Shown: positions 52,290-61,932 of the stretch, in pieces
Layout of the letters: each line of letters begins with the position of its first letter
Numbering within the stretch: the stretch's first letter is position 1
NCBI RefSeq assembly: GCF_000215955.2
Contig: NZ_AFNV02000007.1
Coordinates: 1 to 64,000 of the forward strand
Reading direction: 5' to 3'
DNA: 64,000 bases
Source of the DNA: Salinisphaera shabanensis E1L3A
GTDB taxonomy: Bacteria > Pseudomonadota > Gammaproteobacteria > Nevskiales > Salinisphaeraceae
The notes under the pieces: model-generated
What the model was told of the DNA's origin: nothing
The model's input: the letters and a program-made list of their open reading frames with translations, nothing else
Databases searched by the model: none
Translations under genes and position numbers: made by a program

Positions 52290-55200
52290 ATGATTTCTCG
52301 TTTCTTTATCGAACGGCCGGTATTCGCCACCGTTCTCTCGATCGTGATCACGCTCGCGGGCCTGATGGCCATGCGCGGGCTGCCCATTGCCCAGTATCCG
52401 GACGTCGTACCACCCGAAGTGGTGGTCCAGGCGACCTATCCGGGCGCCAGTGCCGAGGATATCGCGGAGACCGTGGCCGCGCCGCTCGAGCAGGAGATCA
52501 ACGGCGTCCAGGACATGCTCTACATGACGTCGACGGCGTCGGACGCGGGCACGCTGCAGATCTCGGTATCGTTCGCGATCGGTACCGATCCCGATCAGAA
52601 CACCATCAACGTCAACAACCGCGTGCAGTCGGCGCTGTCCCAGCTGCCGCAGACGGTGCGCAACACCGGCGTGCAGGTCGACAAGCGCTCGAGCAACATT
52701 CTCACCGTGCTCACGCTGTTCTCGCCCGATCAGACCTTCGATACCACGTATATCAGTAACTATGCGCTGGTTAACGTCATCGACGCACTCAAGCGTGTCG
52801 AAGGCGTGGGCGATGCGCGGCTGTTCGGTTCGCAGGATTATTCCATGCGCATCTGGCTCAATCCGAGCAAGATGGCGCGTTATCAGCTCACTCCGGCTGA
52901 TGTGCAGGCAGCGCTTCAGGAGCAGAACTCGCAGTTTGCGGCGGGCAGCTTCGGTGCCATGCCCAACGACAACGAAATCGCGTTCACATACACCGCCAGT
53001 ACCGAGGGGCGTTTCTCCAACGCGGAGCAGTTCAAGAACATCATCCTGCGGACCGAGGATAACGGCCAGGTGCTGCGCCTGGGTGATGTCTCACGCGTCG
53101 AACTGGGCGCGCAGAGTTATAGCACCAGTGGTTCGTTCTCGGGCAATCCGGCGGTTCCGTTCTTGGTGTATCTGGCGCCGGGCGCCAACTCGCTGGCGAC
53201 CGTGGAGCGTATCCGCGCGCGGATGAAAGAGTTGGGCAAGGATCTGCCCAACGGCATGGAATACGAGATTCCATTCGATACGACCAAATTCGTCGATGCC
53301 TCCATTTCGGACGTGGAACAGACGTTCATCGAGGCGATCATCCTGGTCGTGCTCGTGGTATTCCTGTTCCTGCAGAACGTACGCGCCACGCTGATTCCCT
53401 TGCTCGCAATTCCGGTGTCGGTGATCGGCACCTTCGCGGGCATGTATGCGCTCGGCTTTTCCATCAACCTGCTCACGCTGTTCGGCCTGATTCTCGCGAT
53501 CGGTATTGTCGTGGACGACGCCATCATCGTGATCGAGAACGTCGAACGCATCATGGAGGAGGAGGGCAAGTCGCCCAAGGATGCGGCGATCAAGGCCATG
53601 GAGGAGGTCAGTGGCCCGGTGATCGCGGTGGTGCTGGTACTGGCGGCCGTATTCGTGCCGGTCGGCTTTCTGGGCGGTTTGTCTGGCCAGATGTATCGAC
53701 AGTTCGCGATTACCATCGCGGTGTCGGTGGCCTTCTCGGGGCTGGTCGCACTCACGCTGACCCCGGCCCTGTGTGCGGTGTTTCTCAAGCCGCGCAAGAA
53801 AACGCCCAACTGGTTCTTTCGCAAGTTCAACCAGATGTTCAAAAAGGCGACCGGTGCCTATCTATGGGGCGTCGATCTGCTGCTGCGCCGGGCGATTCTC
53901 GGTCTGGTGCTGTTCGTGGGCGTGCTGGTAGCGACCTGGTTCATGTCCACCCAGGTGCCGGGCGGTCTGCTGCCGCAGGAGGATCAGGGCTATATCTTCA
54001 CGACCTATACCCTGCCGCCGGCGGCTTCATTGCAACGTACCGAAGAAGTCCGCGATGAGGTGATTAGCAAAAGTCTCAAGGCCATGCCGGCGGTCGAGGA
54101 TATCGTCGGTGTCGCCGGTTACGACTTTCTGGCTGGCGCTCAACGTACCTATGCCGGTATCGCCTTCCTGACGCTCAAGGACTGGGACGAGCGCGGTGGC
54201 CAAGGACAGGATTCATTTTCGCTCGTAGGCCAGACATTCGGCCTTGGCGCGCAGATCCCGGATGCCCAGATCATAGCCTTCAACCCGCCGCCCATCATCG
54301 GCTTGTCGACGACCGGTGGTTTTGAGGGCTACTTGCAGAGCAAATCCGGCGACAGCTTCAACGAAATTCGTGAGGCCGCCGGCAAGGTGGTGGCCGAGGC
54401 CAATAAACGCCCCGAGCTGTCGCAGGTGCGCACCACCCTCACGACCAACGTGCCGCGCTACCGACTGGATGTGGATCGCGAAAAAGCCAAGACGCTGGGC
54501 GTGCCGATCAACGATCTGTTTGCCACCCTCCAGGCGACTTTCGGTTCGCTGTACGTGAACCAGTTCACCTATCTGGGGCGGAACTGGCAGGTCAATATCC
54601 AGTCTGATGCGCCGTATCGCGAAAAGCCGGAGGATCTGGCCAAGGTATTCGTCCGTTCGGATACCACCGGCGACATGATTCCAGTGAGCTCGCTAGTGAG
54701 CCATGAACGCAGGCTTGCAGCCGACGTGGTAGAGCGTTTCAATATCTTCCCGGCGGCCAAGATCATGGGCTCGCCGGCGCCGGGCTATAGTTCGGGCCAG
54801 GCGAACGCGGCCATCCAGCAGGTCGTGGCCGATGTGCTCGGCGGCAACAATTACCAGCTGAGTTTCACGGGCACCGCCTATCAGGAAGAAACCGCAGCCG
54901 GATCGGGCGGGATCGCCGTGCTGTTCGGCATGATCATGGTGTTCCTGATTCTGGCGGCCCAGTACGAGAAATGGACGCTGCCGCTGGCGGTGATCACCGC
55001 GGTGCCATTCGCCGCACTGGGCGCCTTCGTGGCTGTCTGGTTTCGGGGTATCGATAACAACCTCTACTTCTCGGTGGGTTTGCTGGTGCTGATCGGTCTG
55101 GCCGCCAAGAACGCGATTCTGATCGTGGAGTTCGCGGTTATGTCGCGCGAAGAGGGCAAGTCGCCTGCGGCCGCTGCCTTTGAAGCAGCCAAATTGCGTT

Positions 55201-55445
55201 TTCGCCCAATCGTGATGACGTCGCTGGCCTTCATTCTCGGCTGTGTACCGCTGGCGCTGGCCACTGGCGCGTCGGCGAATAGCCGTAATGCCATCGGTAC
55301 GGCTGTGGTTGGTGGCATGCTGGCGGCTACGTTCTTTGCCATTCTATTCGTGCCGCTGTTCTATGATCTGGTCGAGCGCGGCTCGGCGCGGGCCGGACGT
55401 TTGCTCAACAAAAGAAAAGATGATGAAGGCAATCCCCATGCGTAA
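52290..55445 (+). CDS. acrB: RND efflux inner-membrane transporter AcrB (HAE1 family)
   Basis: 1051-residue proton-driven drug pump. Twelve membrane segments in two halves; [14 protein letters not shown] start, the proton-relay Asp pair in [14 protein letters not shown], and Lys in [14 protein letters not shown]. The large periplasmic loops with [12 protein letters not shown] and NPPPIIG are typical of the hydrophobic/amphiphilic efflux subclass. It couples with the AcrA and OprM-like genes on either side. The stop overlaps the next gene's start region. Confidence 0.97.
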   Translation: MISRFFIERPVFATVLSIVITLAGLMAMRGLPIAQYPDVVPPEVVVQATYPGASAEDIAETVAAPLEQEINGVQDMLYMTSTASDAGTLQISVSFAIGTDPDQNTINVNNRVQSALSQLPQTVRNTGVQVDKRSSNILTVLTLFSPDQTFDTTYISNYALVNVIDALKRVEGVGDARLFGSQDYSMRIWLNPSKMARYQLTPADVQAALQEQNSQFAAGSFGAMPNDNEIAFTYTASTEGRFSNAEQFKNIILRTEDNGQVLRLGDVSRVELGAQSYSTSGSFSGNPAVPFLVYLAPGANSLATVERIRARMKELGKDLPNGMEYEIPFDTTKFVDASISDVEQTFIEAIILVVLVVFLFLQNVRATLIPLLAIPVSVIGTFAGMYALGFSINLLTLFGLILAIGIVVDDAIIVIENVERIMEEEGKSPKDAAIKAMEEVSGPVIAVVLVLAAVFVPVGFLGGLSGQMYRQFAITIAVSVAFSGLVALTLTPALCAVFLKPRKKTPNWFFRKFNQMFKKATGAYLWGVDLLLRRAILGLVLFVGVLVATWFMSTQVPGGLLPQEDQGYIFTTYTLPPAASLQRTEEVRDEVISKSLKAMPAVEDIVGVAGYDFLAGAQRTYAGIAFLTLKDWDERGGQGQDSFSLVGQTFGLGAQIPDAQIIAFNPPPIIGLSTTGGFEGYLQSKSGDSFNEIREAAGKVVAEANKRPELSQVRTTLTTNVPRYRLDVDREKAKTLGVPINDLFATLQATFGSLYVNQFTYLGRNWQVNIQSDAPYREKPEDLAKVFVRSDTTGDMIPVSSLVSHERRLAADVVERFNIFPAAKIMGSPAPGYSSGQANAAIQQVVADVLGGNNYQLSFTGTAYQEETAAGSGGIAVLFGMIMVFLILAAQYEKWTLPLAVITAVPFAALGAFVAVWFRGIDNNLYFSVGLLVLIGLAAKNAILIVEFAVMSREEGKSPAAAAFEAAKLRFRPIVMTSLAFILGCVPLALATGASANSRNAIGTAVVGGMLAATFFAILFVPLFYDLVERGSARAGRLLNKRKDDEGNPHA

Positions 55446-56994
55446 GGCCCTTCTGCTGCTCGCGGTGGCGGGCCTGTCGGCCTGTACGCTCGGCCCGGAT
55501 TATCAGCGCCCTGATATCGACCTGCCGGATTCGGCGTTCGACTCGACGCTGCTGAGCAAGAGCCAGCGCCAGGAACTGGCGTACTGGTGGACGCGGTATC
55601 GCGATCCGGTGCTCAACGAGCTGATCGACGACGCGCTGGACGACAACCTCGACGTTGCGCTGCAGGCCGCACGCTTTCGCGAGGCGCGTGCACAGCTGGG
55701 GCTGACCAACGCCGACCTCTACCCGAGTATCTCGGCACAGGCCCAGGCCGCCCGTCAGAAAAGCAGCTACATCGGCCAGGGGGGCGCGGGTTCCGGCAGT
55801 AGCGGCGTCGGCGCGGGCGCCGGCGGCTCTTCGGGTACACCGAGCGCCGGTCGGCGCTCGGACTATTTCTCGGTCGCCGCGACGCTGAGCTATGAGCTCG
55901 ACGTGTTCGGCGGCCTGCGTCGTGCCAGCGAGCAGGCCCGCGCCGCACTGCTCTCTTCGGCCTATACCCAGGACTCGATTCGTCTGGGCGTGGTCAGTGA
56001 CGTGGTGACCAACTACATGTCGCTACGCGCGCTCGAGCGCCAGATTCGGGTCACGCAGGAAACCATTGCCACGCGCGAGCGCGGCCTCGAACTTGATCAG
56101 CAACGCTACAAATACGGCGCGATCGACAAGCTCACGCTGCTACAGACACGGTCGTTGCTCGAAACCGCACGATCGCAGATGCCGCCACTTAGGCAGCAAG
56201 CCAGCGAACTGCGTTCGGCGCTGGCGATTCTGACCGGTCGCACGCCCAGCGAGATTCTGGCCGGCCCCGAAATCAACGACGGTTCGTTCGAGGATATGCA
56301 TCTGCCCAACGACCTGCCGGTGGTGATTCCATCGCTGCTGGTCGAGCGACGGCCGGATATCCGGGCCGCCGAGGCGCAGCTAATCGCGGCGAACGCGAGT
56401 ATCGGCGTGGCGAAGGCGCAGTTCTTCCCGACCTTTGACCTCACCGCCATGATCGGCACCGAGGCGATCGATGTGGACGACCTGTTCGAGCCGTATTCAG
56501 AAACCCAGAGCATCGCCGGCACGATTTCCGCGCCGATTCTGGACTTCGGACGCCGGCAGGCGAACTACGAAACCGCGATCGCGCAGAAGGACGCAGCCGA
56601 AATCCAGTACCGTCAGACCCTGCGGCAGGCGTTTTCCGAGGTGCGCGATGCACTGGTTGCCGTGAACCTCACGGATGAGCGCGTGGAGTCGGTGCAACGC
56701 CAGGTTGATGCATATGGCGAAACCGTGGAACTGGCTCAGATTCGTTACGACGTCGGCCGGACCGCGTTTTTCGACGTTCTCGATGCGCAGCGTCAGCTGT
56801 TTACCGCGCAACTGGATCTGGCCGAGGCGATTCGTGATCGCTTTACCGCGACGGCGGACCTTTTCAAGGCCCTCGGCGGCGGTTGGACCGAAAACAGCGA
56901 TTCCTTGAACGATGGTTTGGAAGCGGTGCGTGACTCTTACGCACCGCAGAAAAACGATAGCGCGCAACCTGACGCGCGCAACGTGTCAGAATAG
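55438..56994 (+). CDS. oprM: Outer-membrane efflux channel lipoprotein (OprM/NodT family)
   Basis: 518-residue TolC-family channel. Lipoprotein signal [16 protein letters not shown], then [10 protein letters not shown], the conserved start of the NodT family. Two outer-membrane factor repeats with long helices; second-half marker [30 protein letters not shown] (family hallmark) and [12 protein letters not shown] Gly/Ser-rich insertion occurs near residues 110-140. ATG 55438 lies inside the acrB stop region with AAGG upstream; ATGs at 55420 and 55423 in frame would lengthen the signal. It completes the tripartite pump. Confidence 0.93.
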   Translation: MRKALLLLAVAGLSACTLGPDYQRPDIDLPDSAFDSTLLSKSQRQELAYWWTRYRDPVLNELIDDALDDNLDVALQAARFREARAQLGLTNADLYPSISAQAQAARQKSSYIGQGGAGSGSSGVGAGAGGSSGTPSAGRRSDYFSVAATLSYELDVFGGLRRASEQARAALLSSAYTQDSIRLGVVSDVVTNYMSLRALERQIRVTQETIATRERGLELDQQRYKYGAIDKLTLLQTRSLLETARSQMPPLRQQASELRSALAILTGRTPSEILAGPEINDGSFEDMHLPNDLPVVIPSLLVERRPDIRAAEAQLIAANASIGVAKAQFFPTFDLTAMIGTEAIDVDDLFEPYSETQSIAGTISAPILDFGRRQANYETAIAQKDAAEIQYRQTLRQAFSEVRDALVAVNLTDERVESVQRQVDAYGETVELAQIRYDVGRTAFFDVLDAQRQLFTAQLDLAEAIRDRFTATADLFKALGGGWTENSDSLNDGLEAVRDSYAPQKNDSAQPDARNVSE

Positions 56995-57024
56995 GAAACC
57001 TCTTCGTTTCGCTATCGAGCCTTC

Positions 57025-58167
57025 GTGCCGCAACCCGCGTCGCCCATCTCGACTTTGTATCGTATTGAAGCGCGCCCCGACGGGGTCGCGCTCGTACTCG
57101 CGGGCGACTGGGGCGCGTCGGCGCAGCTGCCGACCACGCAGCGGATCGTTGCGGAAGTGCTTGGTGCGCGCACGCACGACGCCGCACCCGTGGTCATCGA
57201 TGGGACGGAACTGGCGAGTGCGCACCCGCGGGTCGCCGCGGTCGTGTATGGCGTCAACGAGCAGTTGCGCACGCGTGCCGTGGATGTTCATTACGAAGGT
57301 CTGCCCGAGAGTGTGCACGCCCTGGTTACGCTGGCACGCCCGGCGCAGGCCGAGGAACGCACGCCTGCGCGCACCCACTGGCTTAATAGGCTGGGCAAAC
57401 GCGGCGGTCGGCGCGTCGCGTCGGTTGCGGATACGGCCGAGCTGATCGGCAACGCCTTTGCGGCCACGCCCAAGCTTGCCGTCGGCAAGGCACAGGCGCG
57501 CTGGGTCGATTTCATGGCGCTCATTCGCGAAACTGGCGCCGCCTCGTTGCCGGTCGTTACCGTGGTGAATCTGCTCATCGGTGCGGTTCTCGGCTTCGTC
57601 GGGGCGGTACAGCTGGCGACATTCGGCGCCGGCCTCTATCTGGCCGATCTCGTCGGTATCGCGGTTGCGCGCGAGATGGCGGCGATCATGACGGCGTTCA
57701 TCATGGCCGGGCGCATCGGTGCCACGTTCGCTGCGCATCTGGCGACGATGGAAGCCAACGAGGAGATCGACGCGCTGCGCATGATCGGCGTGTCGCCGTT
57801 CGAATTCCTGGTATTGCCACGTTTGACGGCGTTGACGTTGATGATGCCGCTGCTGTTTCTCTATGCCGCGGCGTTGGGCATTGGCGGCGGCATGATCGTG
57901 GCCGATGTCGTGCTCAATACCTCGCCCGCGAGTTTTCTCGGCCGCCTGCAGGATGCCGTGGCCATGCGGCATTTCGTGATCGGTTTCATCAAGGCGGTCT
58001 GTTTTGGTGTGTTGATTGCCCTGGCCAGTTGTTACCTGGGCATGCGCGCAGGGCGCAATGCGGCCGAAGTCGGGCGTGCCGCCACGCGCACGGTCGTGGT
58101 GTCGATTATCGGCATCATCGTGATCGATGCCATCTTTGCCCTGTGTACGAACGCGCTGGGAGTCTAG
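57025..58167 (+). CDS. MlaE-type lipid ABC permease with N-terminal STAS-like domain
   Basis: 380-residue inner-membrane permease. Residues about 1-105 form a STAS-like domain (as in MlaB), here fused to the permease. The MlaE/YrbE part has about five membrane segments and the signature REMAAIMTAFIMAGRIGATFAAHLATMEANEEIDALRMIGVSPFEFLVLPR. Start is GTG 57025. It leads an operon with ATPase, MCE-domain protein and lipoprotein, moving phospholipids or hydrophobic compounds between membranes. No MlaC homologue follows. Confidence 0.9.
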   Translation: MPQPASPISTLYRIEARPDGVALVLAGDWGASAQLPTTQRIVAEVLGARTHDAAPVVIDGTELASAHPRVAAVVYGVNEQLRTRAVDVHYEGLPESVHALVTLARPAQAEERTPARTHWLNRLGKRGGRRVASVADTAELIGNAFAATPKLAVGKAQARWVDFMALIRETGAASLPVVTVVNLLIGAVLGFVGAVQLATFGAGLYLADLVGIAVAREMAAIMTAFIMAGRIGATFAAHLATMEANEEIDALRMIGVSPFEFLVLPRLTALTLMMPLLFLYAAALGIGGGMIVADVVLNTSPASFLGRLQDAVAMRHFVIGFIKAVCFGVLIALASCYLGMRAGRNAAEVGRAATRTVVVSIIGIIVIDAIFALCTNALGV

Positions 58168-58170
58168 GCG

Positions 58171-58968
58171 ATGGCCGAACTCGATCCGTCACAGCCGTTG
58201 CCCGAGAAAGGAGTCGTTGTACGCGATCTTACGCTTGCGTACGGCGATACGGTCGTACAGCAGTCGCTGTCGTTTCATGTGCGCCCGGCCAGTATCTTCG
58301 TGATCATGGGGGTCTCGGGCTGTGGCAAGAGTACGTTGCTGCGCCACATGATCGACCTGGAACAGGCCGAGCAGGGCGATGTGGTGTTCGATGGCCACCG
58401 GCTATGGACCGACGACAGCGCCGAACGCGCCGCGTTGCAGCGTCGTATCGGTGTGCTGTTTCAGAGCACGGCACTCTGGAGCTCGATGAGCGTCGGCGAG
58501 AACGTCGGCCTGCCGTTGCAGCTGCATACGCGCTTGAGTGCTGCCGAAATTCGCGATCAGGTGGCGTTCAAGCTTGCCCTCGTCGGCCTCGCCGGTCAGG
58601 AATCACGAATGCCCAGCGAACTGTCGGGCGGTATGCAAAAGCGCGCCGGTCTGGCCCGTGCGATCGCCCTCGATCCGGATTATCTGTTTCTGGACGAACC
58701 GAGCGCCGGGCTCGACCCGATTACCTCGCAGCGCCTGGATGCGTTGATCATGAGTCTGCGCGATGCGTTGCAGCTGAGCGTGATTGCGGTCACCCACGAG
58801 TTGCCCAGCATCTTTACCATTGCTGACGACAGCATATATCTCGACAATGAAAGCCGATGCGCCATAGCACACGGCGATCCGCGCGTGCTCGCCGAGCATG
58901 CCGAACATGCGCGCGTACGCGCTTTTCTCAATCGCCAGCCGATCGCGGCCGAAGACGCCGCGCCGTGA
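58171..58968 (+). CDS. MlaF-type ABC ATPase
   Basis: 265-residue ATP-binding subunit: Walker A GVSGCGKST, signature LSGGMQKRAGLARA, Walker B YLFLDEPSAGLDP, and H-loop VTHELPS. The GGMQKRA signature is typical for MlaF/Ttg2A. It starts 3 bases after the permease stop. The C-terminal 35 residues extend beyond the core. It should drive the MlaE-type permease. Confidence 0.93.
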   Translation: MAELDPSQPLPEKGVVVRDLTLAYGDTVVQQSLSFHVRPASIFVIMGVSGCGKSTLLRHMIDLEQAEQGDVVFDGHRLWTDDSAERAALQRRIGVLFQSTALWSSMSVGENVGLPLQLHTRLSAAEIRDQVAFKLALVGLAGQESRMPSELSGGMQKRAGLARAIALDPDYLFLDEPSAGLDPITSQRLDALIMSLRDALQLSVIAVTHELPSIFTIADDSIYLDNESRCAIAHGDPRVLAEHAEHARVRAFLNRQPIAAEDAAP

Positions 58969-58993
58969 TGTCTGGCCGATCCGAGGTTTTCTA

Positions 58994-59977
58994 ATGGCAA
59001 GCAACCGCAGCTATACGGTCATCGGCCTGTTCATGCTCGGCGCGATCGTGCTGACCGTGGTCGGTATTCTCGCGTTGGGTGGCAACCGTATTTTTTCGAA
59101 CAGCCGCCAGGCCGTGATCTTCTTCGATCAATCCGTGCTCGGGCTGACCAATGGCTCGAAAGTGCTGTTCCGCGGCGTGCAGGTGGGTACCGTCAAGAAC
59201 GTCCAGCTGCGTCTCGACCCGAACGTGGGCAAGGCGCGTATCGGTGTCACTATCGAAATGGCCGGCAACAACACGGTGATGATGAATGGTGATCCGACCA
59301 ACACCCAGCTGAGTACGGAAGAGCTCGTAGCGCGCGGCTTGCGGGCTCAGCTGGTGGTTTGGAGTTACGTCACGTCGCAGCTGGCGGTTAATCTGGATTT
59401 TCAGCCGGATACGAAGCCGCAGTTCGCGATCAATCGCGATGATGTCGAGTTGCCGGAAATCCCGGCAGTGCCGTCCCAGATCGAGCAGCTCAAGGACACG
59501 GTCACCGGTTTGCCGTGGAAAGAGACGCTGGAAACGGTCAACGAGACCATGGGCTCGGTGGTGACGTTGGCCAACGACATGGACCAGTTGCTCAACCGCA
59601 TGGGCCCGAACCTCGAACGCACCACCGACACAACGCGCGAAGCCATTGCTGCTGCACGCGACGCGGTTTACATGAACAGCCGTCAGTTCGAAAAGACGCT
59701 CGAAAGCGTGCGCGCGTTGACCGACAACGTGAACACACAGCTCGAATCACGCGATCAGCAACTCACACGCCTGCTCAACAACGCCGAGGCAACCAGTGCC
59801 AATCTTGAGCAGTTGTCGCAAAACCTCGAGAACCTGACCGACCCGGACTCGAGTACCCGACGCGATATGGAAAGTGCCATACGCGATATCTCGGCCGGGG
59901 CGTCGTCCATGCGCCGGTTTGCAGAAACAATCGAACGTGACCCGAATGCACTGCTGTTCGGCGGAGGCCAGCGATGA
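58994..59977 (+). CDS. MCE-domain substrate-binding protein (MlaD-like)
   Basis: 327 residues: one N-terminal membrane anchor (YTVIGLFMLGAIVLTVVGILALG), an MCE domain (SVLGLTNGSKVLFRGVQVGTVKNVQL), then a long helical tail from about residue 165 with coiled-coil character. The tail is longer than in E. coli MlaD (183 residues) and resembles PqiB/YebT- or Ttg2C-like forms. GAGG lies 7 bases before ATG 58994. ATGA overlap with the lipoprotein gene. Confidence 0.9.
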   Translation: MASNRSYTVIGLFMLGAIVLTVVGILALGGNRIFSNSRQAVIFFDQSVLGLTNGSKVLFRGVQVGTVKNVQLRLDPNVGKARIGVTIEMAGNNTVMMNGDPTNTQLSTEELVARGLRAQLVVWSYVTSQLAVNLDFQPDTKPQFAINRDDVELPEIPAVPSQIEQLKDTVTGLPWKETLETVNETMGSVVTLANDMDQLLNRMGPNLERTTDTTREAIAAARDAVYMNSRQFEKTLESVRALTDNVNTQLESRDQQLTRLLNNAEATSANLEQLSQNLENLTDPDSSTRRDMESAIRDISAGASSMRRFAETIERDPNALLFGGGQR

Positions 59978-60528
59978 TGACCAACCTTGTACGCGGCGCG
60001 ATGGCCGCGGTCTTTGTAGTCGCGACTACGGCGTGCAGTAGCGTGGCGCCACTGCAACAGGTGTTGCTGTCCCCGCCGCAGGCCTCGCGTGCGGCCAGTC
60101 AGCCAAGCAGCTGGCAGGTGCGGCGAGTGCACGTACCCGAATATCTCGATAACTACGATATCCAGTTGCGTACCGACGAGTACGTGCTCACACGTATGCC
60201 GAACGCCAAGTGGGCCGAGCGACTTCCTGCGGCCATGACACGCCTGCTACAGCAGACCATCGATGAAAAGCTCGTCTCCGATCGCGGGCGTGACTATGAC
60301 GTTGACGTGGTGGTTGATTCGTTCGAGCCGCAGCCTTCGGGGCAGGTCGTGCTAGCGGCGCGCTGGAAGGTCACCCAAGCCAATACCCATACCGTGGTTG
60401 CTCGCGATAACACGGTGATTCAGCAATCGCTGCCTGCCAAACCGCGTGATCCCGCGGCGATCGGCCAGGCCATGTCGGACGCCGTACGCGAACTCGCCTT
60501 CGAGATCGTCGCCCATACCAGTCATTGA
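59974..60528 (+). CDS. ABC transport auxiliary lipoprotein (PqiC-like)
   Basis: 184-residue lipoprotein: signal with VATTAC lipobox (Cys21), followed by VRRVHVPEYLDNYDIQLRTDEY and the AERLPAAMTRLLQQTID stretch that mark the ABC_trans_aux family. Such proteins sit in the outer membrane and pair with MCE systems. It starts in the stop of the MCE gene (ATGA), so it is the fourth component of this transporter. A second ATG follows at 59977. Confidence 0.85.
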   Translation: MMTNLVRGAMAAVFVVATTACSSVAPLQQVLLSPPQASRAASQPSSWQVRRVHVPEYLDNYDIQLRTDEYVLTRMPNAKWAERLPAAMTRLLQQTIDEKLVSDRGRDYDVDVVVDSFEPQPSGQVVLAARWKVTQANTHTVVARDNTVIQQSLPAKPRDPAAIGQAMSDAVRELAFEIVAHTSH

Positions 60529-60924
60529 GTCGGGCCAGCTCAGGGGCGGCCATATCGTGCTTACCGGTACGCGCGTGAGCGTCTGATTGGCGTGGCATTG
60601 CCGTGCTCGTAACGGCGAACCAGGCCCGCTGAGCCGCAGGCTAGGCTTGCATCCAACGGTCTCCGCGAGCCACGGTGGTGGCTCCGGCTGGCCACCTGAG
60701 CGCGTATTGTTGATGTCGGTTGATGATAGGCGGCCCGAAGGCCGCCTGGGCTTCGGGCATTGCGTTCTTTGATCGGTAGCAGGATACCGCTGCGCCGGCC
60801 GTTTGTGCCGTGGCTGCACCAGCCAGCAGACTGACCGCACTGGTAGCCGGGTAGGGACAAAAAAAAGCCGCCCCTCGAAACCGAGGGGCGGCTTGTTACC
60901 GGCTCGCCGTTGGAGCGTTTTCGA
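60529..60924. other. Intergenic region between lipoprotein and OmpW genes
   Basis: 396 bases with no supported gene. AGGCGGCC-CGAA-GGCCGCCT (60728-60747) is a perfect 8-bp hairpin with a tetraloop but no T run; it may end the MCE operon transcript. Short frames here have no family likeness. Confidence 0.4.
60865..60894 (-). terminator. Rho-independent terminator of the OmpW gene
   Basis: 13-bp stem AAGCCGCCCCTCG/CGAGGGGCGGCTT around a 4-base loop; on the minus strand it is followed by a long U run (complement of the A run at 60859-60866). It stands 31 bases after the ompW stop. Confidence 0.93.
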
Positions 60925-61854
60925 TTAGAAGCGGAAGCCCATCGACAGCTGATAGAGAACGGCCTTGAAATCGTTGGTCGAGCTTACCGAACCCACGTTG
61001 ACCGGGCCGACCGTCGGGCTGAGCGCCGGCGCTTCGACGACGACGTTGTTGACCTTTGCTTCGACTTCCGCACAACCCACGTACTTCACGTCAGCGGTGA
61101 CGAACAGTTTCTCGCTGAGATTCACGTCCATGCCGATCTGACCGACGCAGGCGACCGGCTTGCTCAGGTTGAGCGTGGGTTCGTTACCGTAGGCGTTGAG
61201 AACCTCATTGGTGACGTCGGTATCGAAGGTATAGAGATACATCGCGCCGGCACCGATATAGGGCTGGAACATGGTGTCCACCCACGGGCGGTAGATGATG
61301 GTCAAGTTCGGCGGCAGCGCCTTGAGCGTACCGATCTTGCGACCCAGGGCGGGCACACCGGTCGGAATCCCGCTCTGCGTTTCCGGTGCGATCGATTCGT
61401 TGATAGCACGGCCACTGACTTCGAAGTCGAGCTTCAACGGCGGCGCCAGGGTTATCTCCGCGGCCAGATGACGACCGGTTTTCGGAATATACATGCCGAT
61501 GGTGCCGCCGAGCGTCGTCTTGTCGCCAACGGACGAGCCGGTGCCTTCAAGTTCGCTTGAGCCCACGCCGAACGGCTGGGCCGCCAGACCGTTTGCGTTA
61601 TCGATTCTCAACGGCGAACTGTCGCCTTCGTAACTCAGATGCAGCACGCCGACGCGGTAGTAGGTGTTGTCGTGCGCGTATTGGAGTGCCTGCTCAAAGA
61701 AGCCGCCGTTATCGTCGACGGTATCGGTCTGGGCGTTCTGACTCGTGCCCTGGGCAAGCGCAGTGCCGGCCAGCAGCATAAGACTCGCGCCGCCCAGCAG
61801 TTTTGCCGCGTGCTGGCTCAACCGCCGGCGCGCTGGCTTGGTTTGGTGAATCAT
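60925..61854 (-). CDS. ompW: OmpW family outer-membrane protein
   Basis: 309 residues; cleavable signal ending TALA, then an eight-strand barrel protein with KTTLGGTIGMYIPKTGRHLAAEITLAPP, LPPNLTIIYRPW, FQPYIGAGAMYLYTF and terminal Phe in LSMGFRF, the barrel-assembly signature. It is longer than E. coli OmpW (212) owing to an N-terminal segment after the signal and extra loops. OmpW channels pass small hydrophobic compounds, fitting the lipid and hydrocarbon genes here. GGAG precedes the ATG. Confidence 0.88.
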   Translation of the reverse strand: MIHQTKPARRRLSQHAAKLLGGASLMLLAGTALAQGTSQNAQTDTVDDNGGFFEQALQYAHDNTYYRVGVLHLSYEGDSSPLRIDNANGLAAQPFGVGSSELEGTGSSVGDKTTLGGTIGMYIPKTGRHLAAEITLAPPLKLDFEVSGRAINESIAPETQSGIPTGVPALGRKIGTLKALPPNLTIIYRPWVDTMFQPYIGAGAMYLYTFDTDVTNEVLNAYGNEPTLNLSKPVACVGQIGMDVNLSEKLFVTADVKYVGCAEVEAKVNNVVVEAPALSPTVGPVNVGSVSSTNDFKAVLYQLSMGFRF

Positions 61855-61932
61855 CTCCCGTCTCCCTGTTAGATTCTTGTTCGTGTTGGAGGGCGCCGCG
61901 CCGGTCTCCCCCGGCGCGGCTGCACTCAGTTG

